The position numbers were made by a program, and so were the translations under genes. The notes under the pieces are model-generated. The model saw only the letters and a list, made by a program, of their open reading frames with translations. It was not told the origin of the DNA and did not search any database. DNA of 64,000 nt from Cloeon dipterum (taxonomy: Eukaryota; Arthropoda; Insecta; Ephemeroptera; Baetidae), in contig NC_088787.1 in the NCBI RefSeq assembly GCF_949628265.1, forward strand, positions 22,682,501 to 22,746,500, read 5' to 3'. This document shows, piece by piece, positions 25,301 through 38,400 of the stretch. Each line of letters opens with the position of its first letter. Within the stretch, counting starts at the first letter, position 1.

Positions 25301-28300
25301 TAATTAGATCTAATATCAACTTTTTTCTGCATATGCAGGATTTTTTAAACATCTCTCAGATTGAGAAAATGCAAGCCCGGAAGTCTGTTTGTTCTCTTCC
25401 CTCCCCGCCTGCACATAAAAATGTTCTTTGCGCTGCGCGCTGGCAAATCTTTTGAAACACGTCCGTTTAACCCCGTCGTAAAGTGATTTTTACAACATGC
25501 GCGCGGCATTTGAGGCGCTCATATATGAACGAGACGCTTTACGAGTGTGCCGTGCATGCATTTGGGGCTGCCCCATTGAATTCAAGAACGGATGCATCAT
25601 GCCTTTTCCCACCCATTTTATTACGAGAGCGGCAGCCGAAACTGTAAGAGGCTCAATATTTTATACTTTAAGGTGAATCTCGGCCCTTTTTATATTTTCC
25701 CTCCTCGGTGGTCGGAGCACGGCAGGCACGGGGGAAGAATGATGCAAACTGTGGCTTTCGTGTGCCGGCCCCGGCTCAATATTTAATGTTGCTGCTTCTT
25801 TGCAAGGAAAGAAAGACCAGAACTTGCTTAATCTTTTTTATTCCAGTCCCTGTTATACCTACTATTGATAACACTCACGTCCCGCGCGCCGTTTGTATGC
25901 TTTAACCACAAAAATTCCCAACACCGGGTTTTTCTGTTCTCGTGTCGAGTGGCGCAACCAGTGTTTTCGCGTGGGGCAGGTCTAAATCAGGGCATTTTTT
26001 TAACTGGCTGTTGTTGTTGTTGTTGTTGTTGTTGTTTTACCAGAAAGTCAAAACAGGAATGCGTCTCGGGCACGAAAAGTGTTTTGACAACCCAACTTGG
26101 TGTGAATTAAACATTTAAAACTGATTGTGAGTTAATAATTTAATATCAGTATTCTGCTCGATCACCAGAAGGACCAAGGTTTTTTAGTGAATAAAGCTTT
26201 TATGAAACGTGATCTCTCCTATTAAAAATGTCCCAGGGCTTCATGTGTAAAATGCAGCGTCCTCGGTGTATAGCAAGCGGTGTATTTTTCCGTGTTTTAT
26301 ATTTTTTAAATGTTCTGTAGCTATACGGAAATAAACATATTGCTATTCACATGAGGGAGCTGCATTTAATTTCAAGTGACAAATTCTGACACCCTTGGGT
26401 GATTCTGCCTTCATTGGTAGCTACCAAAAAATAATGTCACAGGTCAAAGACCTTTAAGGCTAATTTTATCTCTGTAGAATAATGAAAAATAGTGCAAAGG
26501 TTTAAAAAAATTAAAATCATTGATTAATAACATTGATTGAGTGAACATAGTGAAGAGAAAATTTTCCCACACGGTCTCTAACTGGAAAGCAACTAACTGT
26601 TCAAGCCCCCTCTGAAGCCCCGTCAACAGAACAAGAAGTGTAAATTTACGCTGCAAAAACAATCCTTAAAAATACTGAAAAAAGACTACAGCGGACCGCA
26701 GTAGTGAAAAATGTGCACAGTTTAAGAATGCAACAAATTGAAAGAAAATATCCACCCGAATCGGTGCCAAAATATTTAGGCGGAAAGGCCCCAAATGCGC
26801 TTGCTGCAACGAAAATGAAAGTACAACACGCTCACGTGATTTGCTATTCGTTTTCCCTCGGCCGAGTGAAGCACATTAAATACATCTGTCGTGACACTCC
26901 TTGGACTATCACTGACCGGAGGCCACAACAAACTGAAGAAACCCACGCGCTCAAATTCATATACCAGAAAGAGCAAAATTTGCAATGTAAAATTTTTGAA
27001 ACTGTCGGTGGGAGCAGTGCAAAAGATTCAACAATAATTTTTATTTTTGGTGTAATCATAACAGTTTTTCCTGATTGTGCGATATTTTTCTAAAAAAATA
27101 ACCAATTGATTTTTCATGCTCAAATAGACTCATTGTTAGCCCGGCATAAAGCATATAATATCAAGATAGCTTCATCTATGATTTTGCTCTTTACTGTAAT
27201 TATTAAAATTTAATTTCTAGACGCCCTCCTTTAATATCGAGGCTGAGAAACAACTTAATCCAGAATTTTCATAGTTATATACCCATTATTAGTTGTTGAG
27301 ATATGTATCGCATCGAAGCTCATGTAACTCTCAAGGTATAAATAATTTGCTTGGCTGCGAGGCGCGCGCACAAAGATTGGCTGCCCCAACGGCCAGTACA
27401 AAATCTGATACCTATCGCTGTGATCAACATGATTTTCTCTCGTCTCAAACTATCGACTCGTGAAGTGATGCTCGTCCTGGCGTAATTAATGCGGAAAAGA
27501 ATAAGCGATCTTGACTAGATAACGCTCGCCAGCAGGAATTTTTGTATTACACGCGCAGCCGACCAAACCGTTTGTTTATACGTGATGTGTAATTTCTTTC
27601 TAATTATTTATGGCAGCTTCTTCCTGCACTATTCAACGATGAATAATTTTGAAAAGTTTCAAGGTATTTGTTTACTATAAGTTGGCATATCATTGTGAGG
27701 ACTATTATAAAAAGTACATAATTCTATGACATAAAAATACTTGACGATGCTTGATGACCCACCTCTTAAGCTTTGAAGGAGGAATTTAGAAATTTAATGT
27801 TTCTTTTCATAACACTAGTTTATAACAATTATTTTATTACTTAGAATGGATGGAGGTAGAAAAAATGTTGTTTTGGAAAAACAGTCATTGTGATTTTTTA
27901 TATCAAAGTACAGTAATTACTGGTCATCCACCCCTTCTATGTAGATGTCTCAGCCGCGAAATTTAAGGCGGCGGCTTGCAGGACTGGCTTAGCCGAATTT
28001 TTTGCCCGGCGGCGGCGACTGACAATATTTTAAACGTGAAGTTTGATAGTGCTTAGCGGGCCGAAGGGCCGGAAGAAATTTTTTCTCCTGTACGTTTGGG
28101 TTTTTGACCCTTTTTCACCGGCGGCTGGCGCAGCTTACAATTAGTCAGATTCACGTCGGCTGGCGGCTGCCCACATGACCCAAAATTTGCCGGCTGGGCT
28201 CTACTTCTATGATTTATGCCTACATGCCAATCAACTCAAATACGTACAGTCAGCAAAGAAATTAATTTGCATATTTCATAGATCTTTCAATTTTTACATT

Positions 28301-28940
28301 TCAAAATTTATACATGATCTCCCAATACGTTGGAACCCACCTCTAAAGAGATAAAATGGATAAAACGATTACAAAAATCATTGCACGTAAGAATTACTTT
28401 AAATTAGTATTTTGAAATATATTTAAAAATGCGTCAATGATAACATTTGTTTCGGCTACCACCATACAACAAAAACTCTTTGAAAATTAAAAAAGAAATT
28501 TCCACCAATGTCCCTTTTCAAACATTTTTATCTAGCCGCATAAAATATTGTGATTCCTTTCAAATTTATGTAGAAAATTTGAGCTTTAAATATTGCGATT
28601 TTCGGAAAATCGTCAAAAACGCAGCCATATCACATTTGGCAAAAAAAATTCATGCGTGTTTCGTGTAAGCTTCAGTTTTTCGGGGGCGAGCAGTGTGCTG
28701 AGCGTGCTGAGAGTGGCCGCAAGGGGAGACGTAGGGCAGAGGCGGGTATGGAGTGGTGCTGGGCCGACTCCGCGGCGGTGTGCAGGTTCGCTGGTTGGTT
28801 CGGCCGCGACGCCGGTCTGCCGCCGAGCCGGCTGCCAGTTGCCTCGCAGATCAGTCGGAGGAGTCGCAGTCAGTCTCTCTGTGGTCTGCTTCGCGGCTGC
28901 GGCTGCCGAGAGTGAGTGCGAGAGAGTGCGCACCCCCGAC
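22309..28940. other. Intergenic region between NDUFA4 and the Wnt gene
   Basis: Divergent 5' regions of NDUFA4 (left) and Wnt (right). Largely AT-rich. GC-richer islands occur at about 23800-23900, 24690-24960, 25380-25760 and 28660-28940; the last adjoins the Wnt ATG and is probably its 5' UTR/promoter. A TTG microsatellite lies at 26010-26037. No exon, RNA gene or bounded element was established. Confidence 0.4.
26010..26037 (+). repeat. (TTG)n microsatellite
   Basis: About nine perfect TTG units in intergenic DNA upstream of the Wnt gene. Confidence 0.9.
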
Positions 28941-31900
28941 ATGGCCCTGCCGACAGGCCAGTGCGATCTCCACCTGAGGCTCAGGGCGCTCGCCCTGGCC
29001 TTCCTCGTCCTCACCCTGCCCTACCACAGCTCGGTCGAAGCATCTTGGTGGTTAGTTTATTTTATTTGTCTTTTTCTCACACTCACTCTTTATAGCCTCT
29101 GCTGAGATGGGGAAATTAGGGGATTTGACTCATTTTCCTTCTTTTCTAAATCACAGTTTTGATCGAAAGCACACAAATCTGTGAAAATTAATTTTACGTG
29201 ATGGCTCATTGTCAGCTCTGCGTCGATTTTACTTAGCAATGCTGATAATTTGAGAAGTAGAATTTCCATTGTAGAGCGTACAAGAGCTTGGTATTTAATT
29301 TTTCCTTTTTAAATTTCCATGAAGAGTAAATCTACGCAGAGGTGAGCCGTTGCGTAAATTTAAATTTCATTAAATTACATGCGTGTTTGTTTCTTTCTCT
29401 TTCTGTTTAACAAATTCTGTGTAAAATTACACTAGAAAGAATGCACCATAACCCAAGATTGGTTGAACTTTAAAATGTACACTAGATTCTCATAAAATGG
29501 ACTGCAAATATAATTGAAATTGTGCGGATCCTGCCAAAATATCAGTAAAACTACAGATTAGTTAAATCTTAAATTGTTGTCCAGAGTTTCAATTTGAAAA
29601 GGATCGAATTTTAAAATTTGTACCTTTGTAACAAAAAATGAGTTGTTCTTAGTATCCCCGAGACCTGATTGAAGTGAACTTTTAACGCAAACAAAAGTAA
29701 AATATTTAAAGATACAGTTCCAGTTTTCTGTGTTGTTGGAGATGGGATTTGATTTTCAGTTTAATTTCCCTATTGCTAAGCTCAATAATAATTGATTGTG
29801 GGCTACAAGTAGCATTCAGTTCGTGTTTTACTCCTGAATAGTTTGAAACAATTTCCAATTTTCAATCACAAACGCTTTTGCATTAACCGGTGGTAACAGC
29901 TGGAGTGTGCGGGATCAATTAAATAAATTAAATCTAATAAATCATCAACCTGCTGTATACAACCCACGTCGAACCTTTTAAGTTTTCGGAAAGTGCGGTA
30001 ATCAAACTGGAGCTATTGTTAATATACAGTGAAAATCAAGGAACTTTATAGAAAAAGGAAAATACAAATTTCTCTTTATGTTAACAATGAGTATTTTCTA
30101 AAAGAAGGCTACGATAGCATACTAAAGCTTCATTCATCTATTTTTTAAGCAATGTGTGCAAGTGTTTTGGACTGTTTACTCCCCAATAGTTGGATAAAAT
30201 GTTCATGTTATAGCAAGAAAGTTATAGCAAGAAACATTTCTTAAAAAGAGGGACCCTCCCAAATTCGTGTTGCCATATCACTTAGTCCAGTACGGGTTGA
30301 GTTAAAACCTGCCAGTTATTTTTTTAAATATTAAATCGGCTCATGAATTAGTGAGTATGCCTCTCAAAGGGTTAACACAGTCTGTAAGCCAGAAATCTCA
30401 ATTTATTTTGCTTAAAATTGATCATTTTAGTCATAAAATTCATATTATCTGTTGAATAAATCTAATAAATTTGTAATAAATAAAATTGTAATCAGGCATA
30501 ACAAAATGTTCAGGTGCTGTAAATGTAGATTTTTTAATAAAACTTCAGCCTTATATCTTCCTCTCGTTATTAATTAACTAATAAGAGGTATTAAGGTAAG
30601 GGAAAAAGCCCTTCTTATCTTGGTTGACCAAGAAATAATGTAACTCCGCAAATAATCATGATTGATTGGATTAATCATTAATTCTTACATTTTTTTCATA
30701 AGAACCGTTTGGATACCAAACCTCTAACGTAACAGTCTTGTTTTAATATCCTTATCGCACTAAGAGAGGTTAACACATATACATCACATAAAAAACTAGA
30801 ATCATTATAGTTATTTCATTGTTAGGCACAAGGAAAACGCGAATAAATGCCGCTCCGCTAAAACACAATCTCATAAAAATGCTTCTAAACTAGAAGGAAC
30901 CACTTTTTAATCTCTCATGGCCATGTTTTTTCAATTTCAATTTACAGTGGCATGCAATAGTTGTTGCGATAAAAGTGTTCAATCCGTAAACATTCCTTGT
31001 AGAAATAATTGCAGCAAATTTCAGCACTGCTATTATTTTTAAAAGAAATCAATTTCCATCTCGGCCTCGCAACCTGTTATTATTGTTATTAGTTAATATG
31101 TGCCCCGGAGTAGATCGCGCGCATCGCGTGTGCGAAAAAAAACTTTTACCGTTCCACCGTCGCTTCTGTTTCTTCTAAAGCACCGCAGTAGGCTTTCCCA
31201 AGACCTATTTTTGCGGAACGTTTTATACTCGGCCCCTGGCTATTTGCTACTATTCTATTCCCAATTTGCGTCATACCAAGCAACGCCCAGTAGATTCCAC
31301 GCGTTTTTCTAGTTTAAAATTAGAGGGAAAATATTCCTGAAAATACAATGAGAAGAAAATTGACCATGATAACCATTATCTTACAGTCAAATTGCATCTT
31401 TTAAACGCGGTTTAAGGTATATTTTTAAATGTAAAACTTTCGGAAAACGATCATCTTTCAATAAATACTTTTTTGCTGTTGCTTGTTTCATGCAATACTA
31501 ATTTATTTGGTTTAAATCACTTTTTTAATTTGCTGCTTATTATGAAAGACATAAATGGATTTGCCAGTATCACATTAATTTAATTTAGTTTAAATCATTT
31601 GCACAGTTATTCCATTTTCTTCTTTTAACTAATTCCATGACCAAAATGGAATTTTGTTAAATTTTGTATCGATTTTCTTTTAGATGTAGATGAGCTATAA
31701 AAAAGGTCAAATTTAGTTATTTTTGCTCGCTATTTTGTGAAATTCAGACTTTTTTGCGGGAAACCGTAGAATATATTTTATATTGTTACTCGTACGAATT
31801 AGACGGTTTCAGACGGTTTCTGGGCTTATTTATACAGTTTTTCGAGACACCATTTCAGCCCAATAAACATGATTTCCATCAAAATTTGGCAATTTTTTAA

Positions 31901-32747
31901 AGTCTTTTGTTTTTGTTAAAATATGTCAAGATATTTGTCATTTCAAAGGAGTTGAACTTGCCAAATGCACGTACCTTTAATAAAGAATCACATTTTGAAA
32001 CAAATTTCCAACATTTTTTATAAGGAAGTTAAAAATATTAATTATTTTAAGTATCAGATCTTGGGAAAAAGCGTAAACCTATAGTTACTTTTTAATGTGG
32101 TTTTCATAAAGTATATATTGGTGTGATTCTTGAGTGGTTTCCATTGGTATTATTTGAAAATCTTGATTTGCGAAACGAGAGATATTTATAATCATTTTCT
32201 TGTGGACAATTATTGCTATGGCTGGTTCTTAATTTTAAACGCAAATAAATGCTAATTAAATAATTTCAACAAACAAACAAAAACATTCCAGAATTATTCT
32301 CTGCAACCTCCACTGAAAAAATGTCTTGTTATAGAATGAAAACAAGCGGAAAGACAAAACGAGCGGCAAATCTTTTGCATTATACTTCTTGCTTGGAGCG
32401 CATTCGAGAGGCGAATATGCACACACAGGGGGGACGGAATACGGAATGCAGTGGAATCTTACGGGCCATAGGGTTTTGCGAGCGGTGCAGCGCGGCGGCC
32501 AAGGGCGGCTGCGACGCCGGTCATCGCCGAGGGCCGCCAGCCGGAATGGCAATTGAGCTTATCGGGCGGTGATCGAGGAAAGTCGTCTCATCACATTTGC
32601 CGGCACACGCGCATAACCAGATATGATCCCCGACCGTGCCTTATGGGCCGTGTCCGAGCGAGTGCTGCGTTTCGGATAAGAGGTGTTATGGCCAGACCCT
32701 GAAGACTGCAATTTGTATTGAATTGCCCATTGGGGACGACGAGAGAG

Positions 32748-32790
<43 letters not shown>

Positions 32791-35378
32791 CCAGATCATT
32801 GTCTCTCTTTCTCTTTCCTCAAACGCCGTGCCGCTCGCTGCAGCAAAGGCTTTTTTAAATTTGGAGAAGGCCGACAGCCGGGCGGGCGGGCGGCGGACGG
32901 AATAAAGCCCCGTCTGCGCTGCTCGACCATATTTTCGGCGGCCAGGCGTAAACAGTAATAAAATGAGGAAAAATCAGAGCCCACTCGAGCCTTCCTAGTT
33001 AAATGTCTGTCTGCTTTAGATGGATTCTTCCTGCTCCCTTTGCTTTCTCAATAATAGCTCTTTCTCCCCCTCGTGCATTTGTGGATGATTTATCGCCACT
33101 AAAATCAGAGATCGAATTAATTGTCCACCAAAGAGAGGAATCATTCCTTTCTCAGAATTTCTGACTTTTGTTATCATCCCAATTTGATTACGACAGTGAT
33201 GAACATTAAATAACGCACTTTCGGTCTAATAATTAAATGCATTGAATCGACCACTTTTTTAACATTCAGTCGCTATGGAAAAATCAAAATGGAACAAAAC
33301 GCGCAGTTCTTTAAAATAGCTTAAATTTGTCAAAATCTAAAAAAAATTATTCTAAGAACAAAATAATTTAAACAAGGTTGGTATGGGCAGCCGGTAATAC
33401 TAATATTTAAATAAACAAATTTAATATGCGTATCACTTCAAATCATTACCACTTTGAGCACTGTTTTCTTAGAAATAAAACCCGTTTTTAATATTTAACG
33501 AGCCCCATATTCGGATCTTAAAAAACAGACAAAAAGCAAATTAAACCTCAAGAGACGTATTAAAAATTGCAAGATCTGAACATTTTTTAAAAAATCTGAT
33601 TAAAATAATGTCTCTATTTCTAATCTTTAAAACTAACTTCCAGTTGTTTTTATAAACCATATACTGAATTTCGGTTTCGATGATTGTATTCTACCACAGT
33701 GATATGGTGTGCAGAAATATAAGAAATTTTTATCACTGCTATAACTATACAAAATCACGTTTGTTTAAATAAATATTTATGAAAGGCGAAGTGATTGAAC
33801 TTTTAAGTATGATACACATAAATTTTGAGATTTGTTTTTTTTCTAATCAAACAACTTTGTACGAGAGGTTAAATATTCGATTGCGACTTTTGCTCGGTTG
33901 CGTTCTTGAAAATAGAGTACAAATGTTTAGGTTCATAAAATGTGTCGTCAACCGTCTGAATTTACAGCCTCTACAATTTGTATTATACAGTTTTGATCCT
34001 TCCCAAACCCGACGAGCGCGCGATTCGGACATACATACATGTGGTGTAATATCTGTCTATTTTATCTCGAGATCGACGCGATGGCGAAAAAAGACTCTGG
34101 TGCCTAATTGTGCCGGGTCGTAAACCGCTCTTGGTCTTTTTACGAGCCAAGGGCGAAAATATGTGCGAAATAGGCAGCCCATAAAACGAGAGTTAGGCAA
34201 TTTCTCCGCGGGAATGTTACGTGGGATGCATAATTCGCTAAACGAGCGCCACGCATTCTAACCTCTCCCTAAGGCCCCGGTTTTTTGTCGCGAAATTCGG
34301 ACCGTCACAAACAACCACTCTGACTTGTGGGTGGAGGATCCCATCTGCCTGCTAGTTAGCTTATTTCTCGTTAGTTTTGAAGCGTCTAGCGCCTAGCCTT
34401 ATTATAGCGATGGGTGATGTGTACGAAAGAATTGTTCAAGATGACATAATAAGTTATCCTGCTGAGATCTGCAATAAAATCAAATTTTGAATCTAATTAG
34501 TGAAAATTTTGACGTCAAAAGAAAAATCAAAATTATTGATAACTTATTTTTATTCGCATAGTTTTTCTGATGAAAAAAATTGTTCATAGGATAAAAATTA
34601 GGCGTTTGACATGATCATATTTGCCTTCAACTTCTTGGTATTTTAAAGTTTTCCTCTTCAAGCCTCTTCTGCCAAAATATTATTTCATGATCAGCTGTAT
34701 TTCAGCGGTTTCATTGCTTGTCTAAGATTATTAACGATGATCGATTGAACGCAGCTTCAGAACACTCCACGGGAATTTTCAAAACAGAAAATAGTGGCTA
34801 TATGAATTTATTTTGGTAACATACTACTGACGAGGCCTACGGGGCCGAAAAAGCCAGTGTACGATTATGCGAGCGAATGATATTAAATTTATTTTAAAAT
34901 TTTTGACTTATTAGCCATTTTGCTTGTGGGAGTAGCTATTGTAATAATCAGTAAAGTAATTTAATCATTCAAAATTTGGTTAAAAACTTCTAGTAATTTT
35001 TTAATTTATTTATTTTAGTTGATTTTAGCTATATGTTTAGATCTTGCAGAGCAGTTTGATGCAACACGAATAAAAGTTATTGTTAACCATAGAAAAGTTT
35101 GACGCAAATATTAAGTGTACTTTACTGATATTATTTTTCTGAATTAAAATTTTCTCAACTTTTGTTTTGATTTGTGTTGCATATTTTTGTATAAAGAGGC
35201 TAACTTAAACCAAACTTGTTTTACATAATATATATAGAAAAAGTGTTTGTTTGAATTTTTATTAGCATGTTGGTAAAATCATTTTGTTCAAAATATTAAA
35301 TATAATCGTTCGTTTAAAAGCATTTTTTTTTTCAAAAAAAAAAACCTTAATGCTCTATCACATGGTTAAAATTGTCAA

Positions 35379-35454
<76 letters not shown>

Positions 35455-38400
35455 TGGTAAAAAAGTTGTTAAGATTGCTGAAGCACACCGTGGTCTTCAA
35501 CATTTCAAAAAGCGAAAATATTAAAACAATTTTTTTCTACGTTTTCATGCATTCTATATAAAATTTCTATTTGTATATCAAGAAATAAATCGATGAACGA
35601 GGTTAATATCGGATTATCATATTAGTTTGTGAATATGCTCAAACTATAATTTTCTTGAGCTTTGTACAGAAAATATAAATAAATGGCCTTATAATAAATA
35701 AAAAATGGCATTTTAACTCAAAATTGCACATTTGCCAAATTTAATTAATATTGCAATTGCTTTGGTTTCTCACGCAAATGACGCCAAAACAAACGGATTT
35801 TAGCAACCAGAGATGATGTTCGCCCGTCAACAATTCTATAGTTGTAGAATAAGGAAATAAACGCAAGTGAACGCCATCAAATCATTTCATATTTTTCGAA
35901 ACGCAAATGAATCGCAGTGAATATAATGAAAAGACATGATTTGACGATGGTCTCGTTTGAATAGTATAGCCGCGCACAATACGGTGGTTTACGCATTGCA
36001 GATGCGCGCATTGTGCGCTGAAGTAAAGCGGCAGGAACAAACAAATTTTATTTATAACTTGTCAGAGCTGAAACGCGCCAGAAAGAGATCTGAAGGCAAT
36101 CTGCCGCGTGCACCGCTTGATTGTTTGTCTTGGGCCATATTTTAGTGGGCGCGAGAGAGTTGCTTATGGAAAAAAGCCGACCAAATAGTCTCGCTTGCAA
36201 TCCCATCATAGCAAGCAAAGCACATACACATTCCACACGAAATATGATGATGGGGTTCAGAGGCTGAGAAGACCCTTCACTAGAAAGGAAAATTCTCAAT
36301 TTTCATTTCAAATGTTTTAACTGTTTGATTTGAATTAGGTGACAGAAAATAAATTTCTTCCGCTTAATTGTTTTTGTTTCAATGTGATTTAAAATAGAAG
36401 AGAATCTCAAATTAAAAAATTGAAGATTTTCTTCATTGCAATAAAAGGGCTGGGGTTAACAATACCTTAATTGTCTTGGTCTGACCAAAACAATATCAAA
36501 TCAAGTTGTAAACGTGAAAATGTTTAAGGATGCGGCGTTCTGTTTAGTCGAAAATGGCTTAAAATATGTCTTTTAAAAATCAATGTTTTAAAAAGAAATC
36601 AAATATGGCTCATATTATGGCTATAGAAATGTTGAAAATGAAGAAATTAGTGGCTAAGAATTGAAGAATGCAGAATTTTTAATTTTTAATAAAATGTTCT
36701 TTCCACACTAGTAAACAAGGGGGAACCGTAATAAATTTTAATTAGAATGACCCTATCCTGATGTTGTCAATAAGGTATTAAAGTGTGTTACTAAACTGTT
36801 ATGTCAAAATCTACAAAATTACTTTTCCGGAAGAACATAACTTTTTAATATGAAACTTTGACCTTAAATATCTCGGCTCCTATGTAGAGAATAGGGATAA
36901 ACCAAAATAAATCACCATCAATGTAACTTTTTATTTATGCTGACACGACAATCGTCAAAAAATGTTATGTCCTCAAATTTTGAGTTCCCGAATCCAAAAA
37001 AATCAAACGAAAAGCAAAATGTATAATTTTTGCAATTTTTTATCTAGCGAACAACGTTTGCCCAATAAGTCACATATAAAAATTAAAAGAAAATGGCGTT
37101 TTTGTTGTTATCGAGAAATCCGCCTTTGAAAGTGGAAAAAACAAATATTTTTTTATCCCCGAGAAACCTCTGAAATGCTGTATCTCGGCTTTTGTCACAT
37201 ATACAAAAATGACATTGTTTAAAAATCCACGGATGTGTTAAGCACTGGCTTGGGAGCATTGGCTTATGAAGAATGTAATTATTCATTATATATTCTAACA
37301 CATTTTAACCATTTTCAATTCACACTTTCATTAGTTTGAAAACAGAAATGTTTATGTTTATGTGTTTTGTCAAAGAAAAAACTTTCTTACTTTTGTCAAG
37401 TAAAAGAATAATAACTATCCTTCGAAAATATATTCATTTATATACAGGATGACAGTATTTTTGGTTCTCCAATAAAAAATACACGAATTTCATCCTTTTT
37501 GGTTAGATATTTGCGTCTAAATATAAACATTGTTAATTCGTGCATATTCGAACTTTTTTCTTTTTTTAATGCATGTTAACTAAAAGAACGATTTATCTAT
37601 TTCGCATACATTAAAATTTGAACACAAAAGCACTGGATATTTTTAAAATACGTTGAATTCTACAAGGCGAGAGAAATTTTCGCGAGTTTCCTCGTCGATC
37701 AGCGGTGTTTTTCTGGTGTTGGGCATTCTGGTAGCGCGATAATCGCACCGATTAGTGGCGGCGCAGCAATTTGGCGAGCCGCACCCGTGGGCGGCGAATT
37801 TTTTGCTCAGCGTGCACATTAGCAATTTTCAGATGTTGAACATGCTAATTGATTTGCTTTCAATAAGCGAGCAGCTCCTTGCGTTTTCCTTGATAGTCAG
37901 ACAGACAGCCGTCGCCTCGAGGCACCTCATCGTTCTCTCGCTGTTTAGTGTTGCTGGTCACGCTTTTTGCACGAAGCTTAAAGTACTTAGCAAAATATAC
38001 GATTGCTTTTTTTGTTTGATTTAGAAAAAGTATAATAGAAAAAAATGAAAGAAATGCACGCCGAGACTTTCATGCTAACTAATAATAATAGAAACAGCTA
38101 GGGGATTGGCTAGGGATGGGATATGCCACGAGATAATTTTGAAAAGGAAAACTAGACCACACGCTTTCGTACTAAACAGCATCTGTTTCGGCCTTGCAGG
38201 CCTTATACAGTTTTAATCACAATTCAGCGTGACACTTAACGTTCAAAACAAAATTTTCAAATAAAAAGTGCTTACATAATTTATAGCTTTCTAAAATTAT
38301 AGTTAGAGTTGTTCTTGTTTTTTTTCAGCTGTCAATTTTAATCAGTTTATCTCGTGAAACGGCAACTTGTCTCCTTAAAATCTCATTGGTCGAGAAATTT

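Noticed and set aside
32559-32788. Cys/Val-repeat protein frames
   Set aside because: Created by the (CA)n microsatellite.
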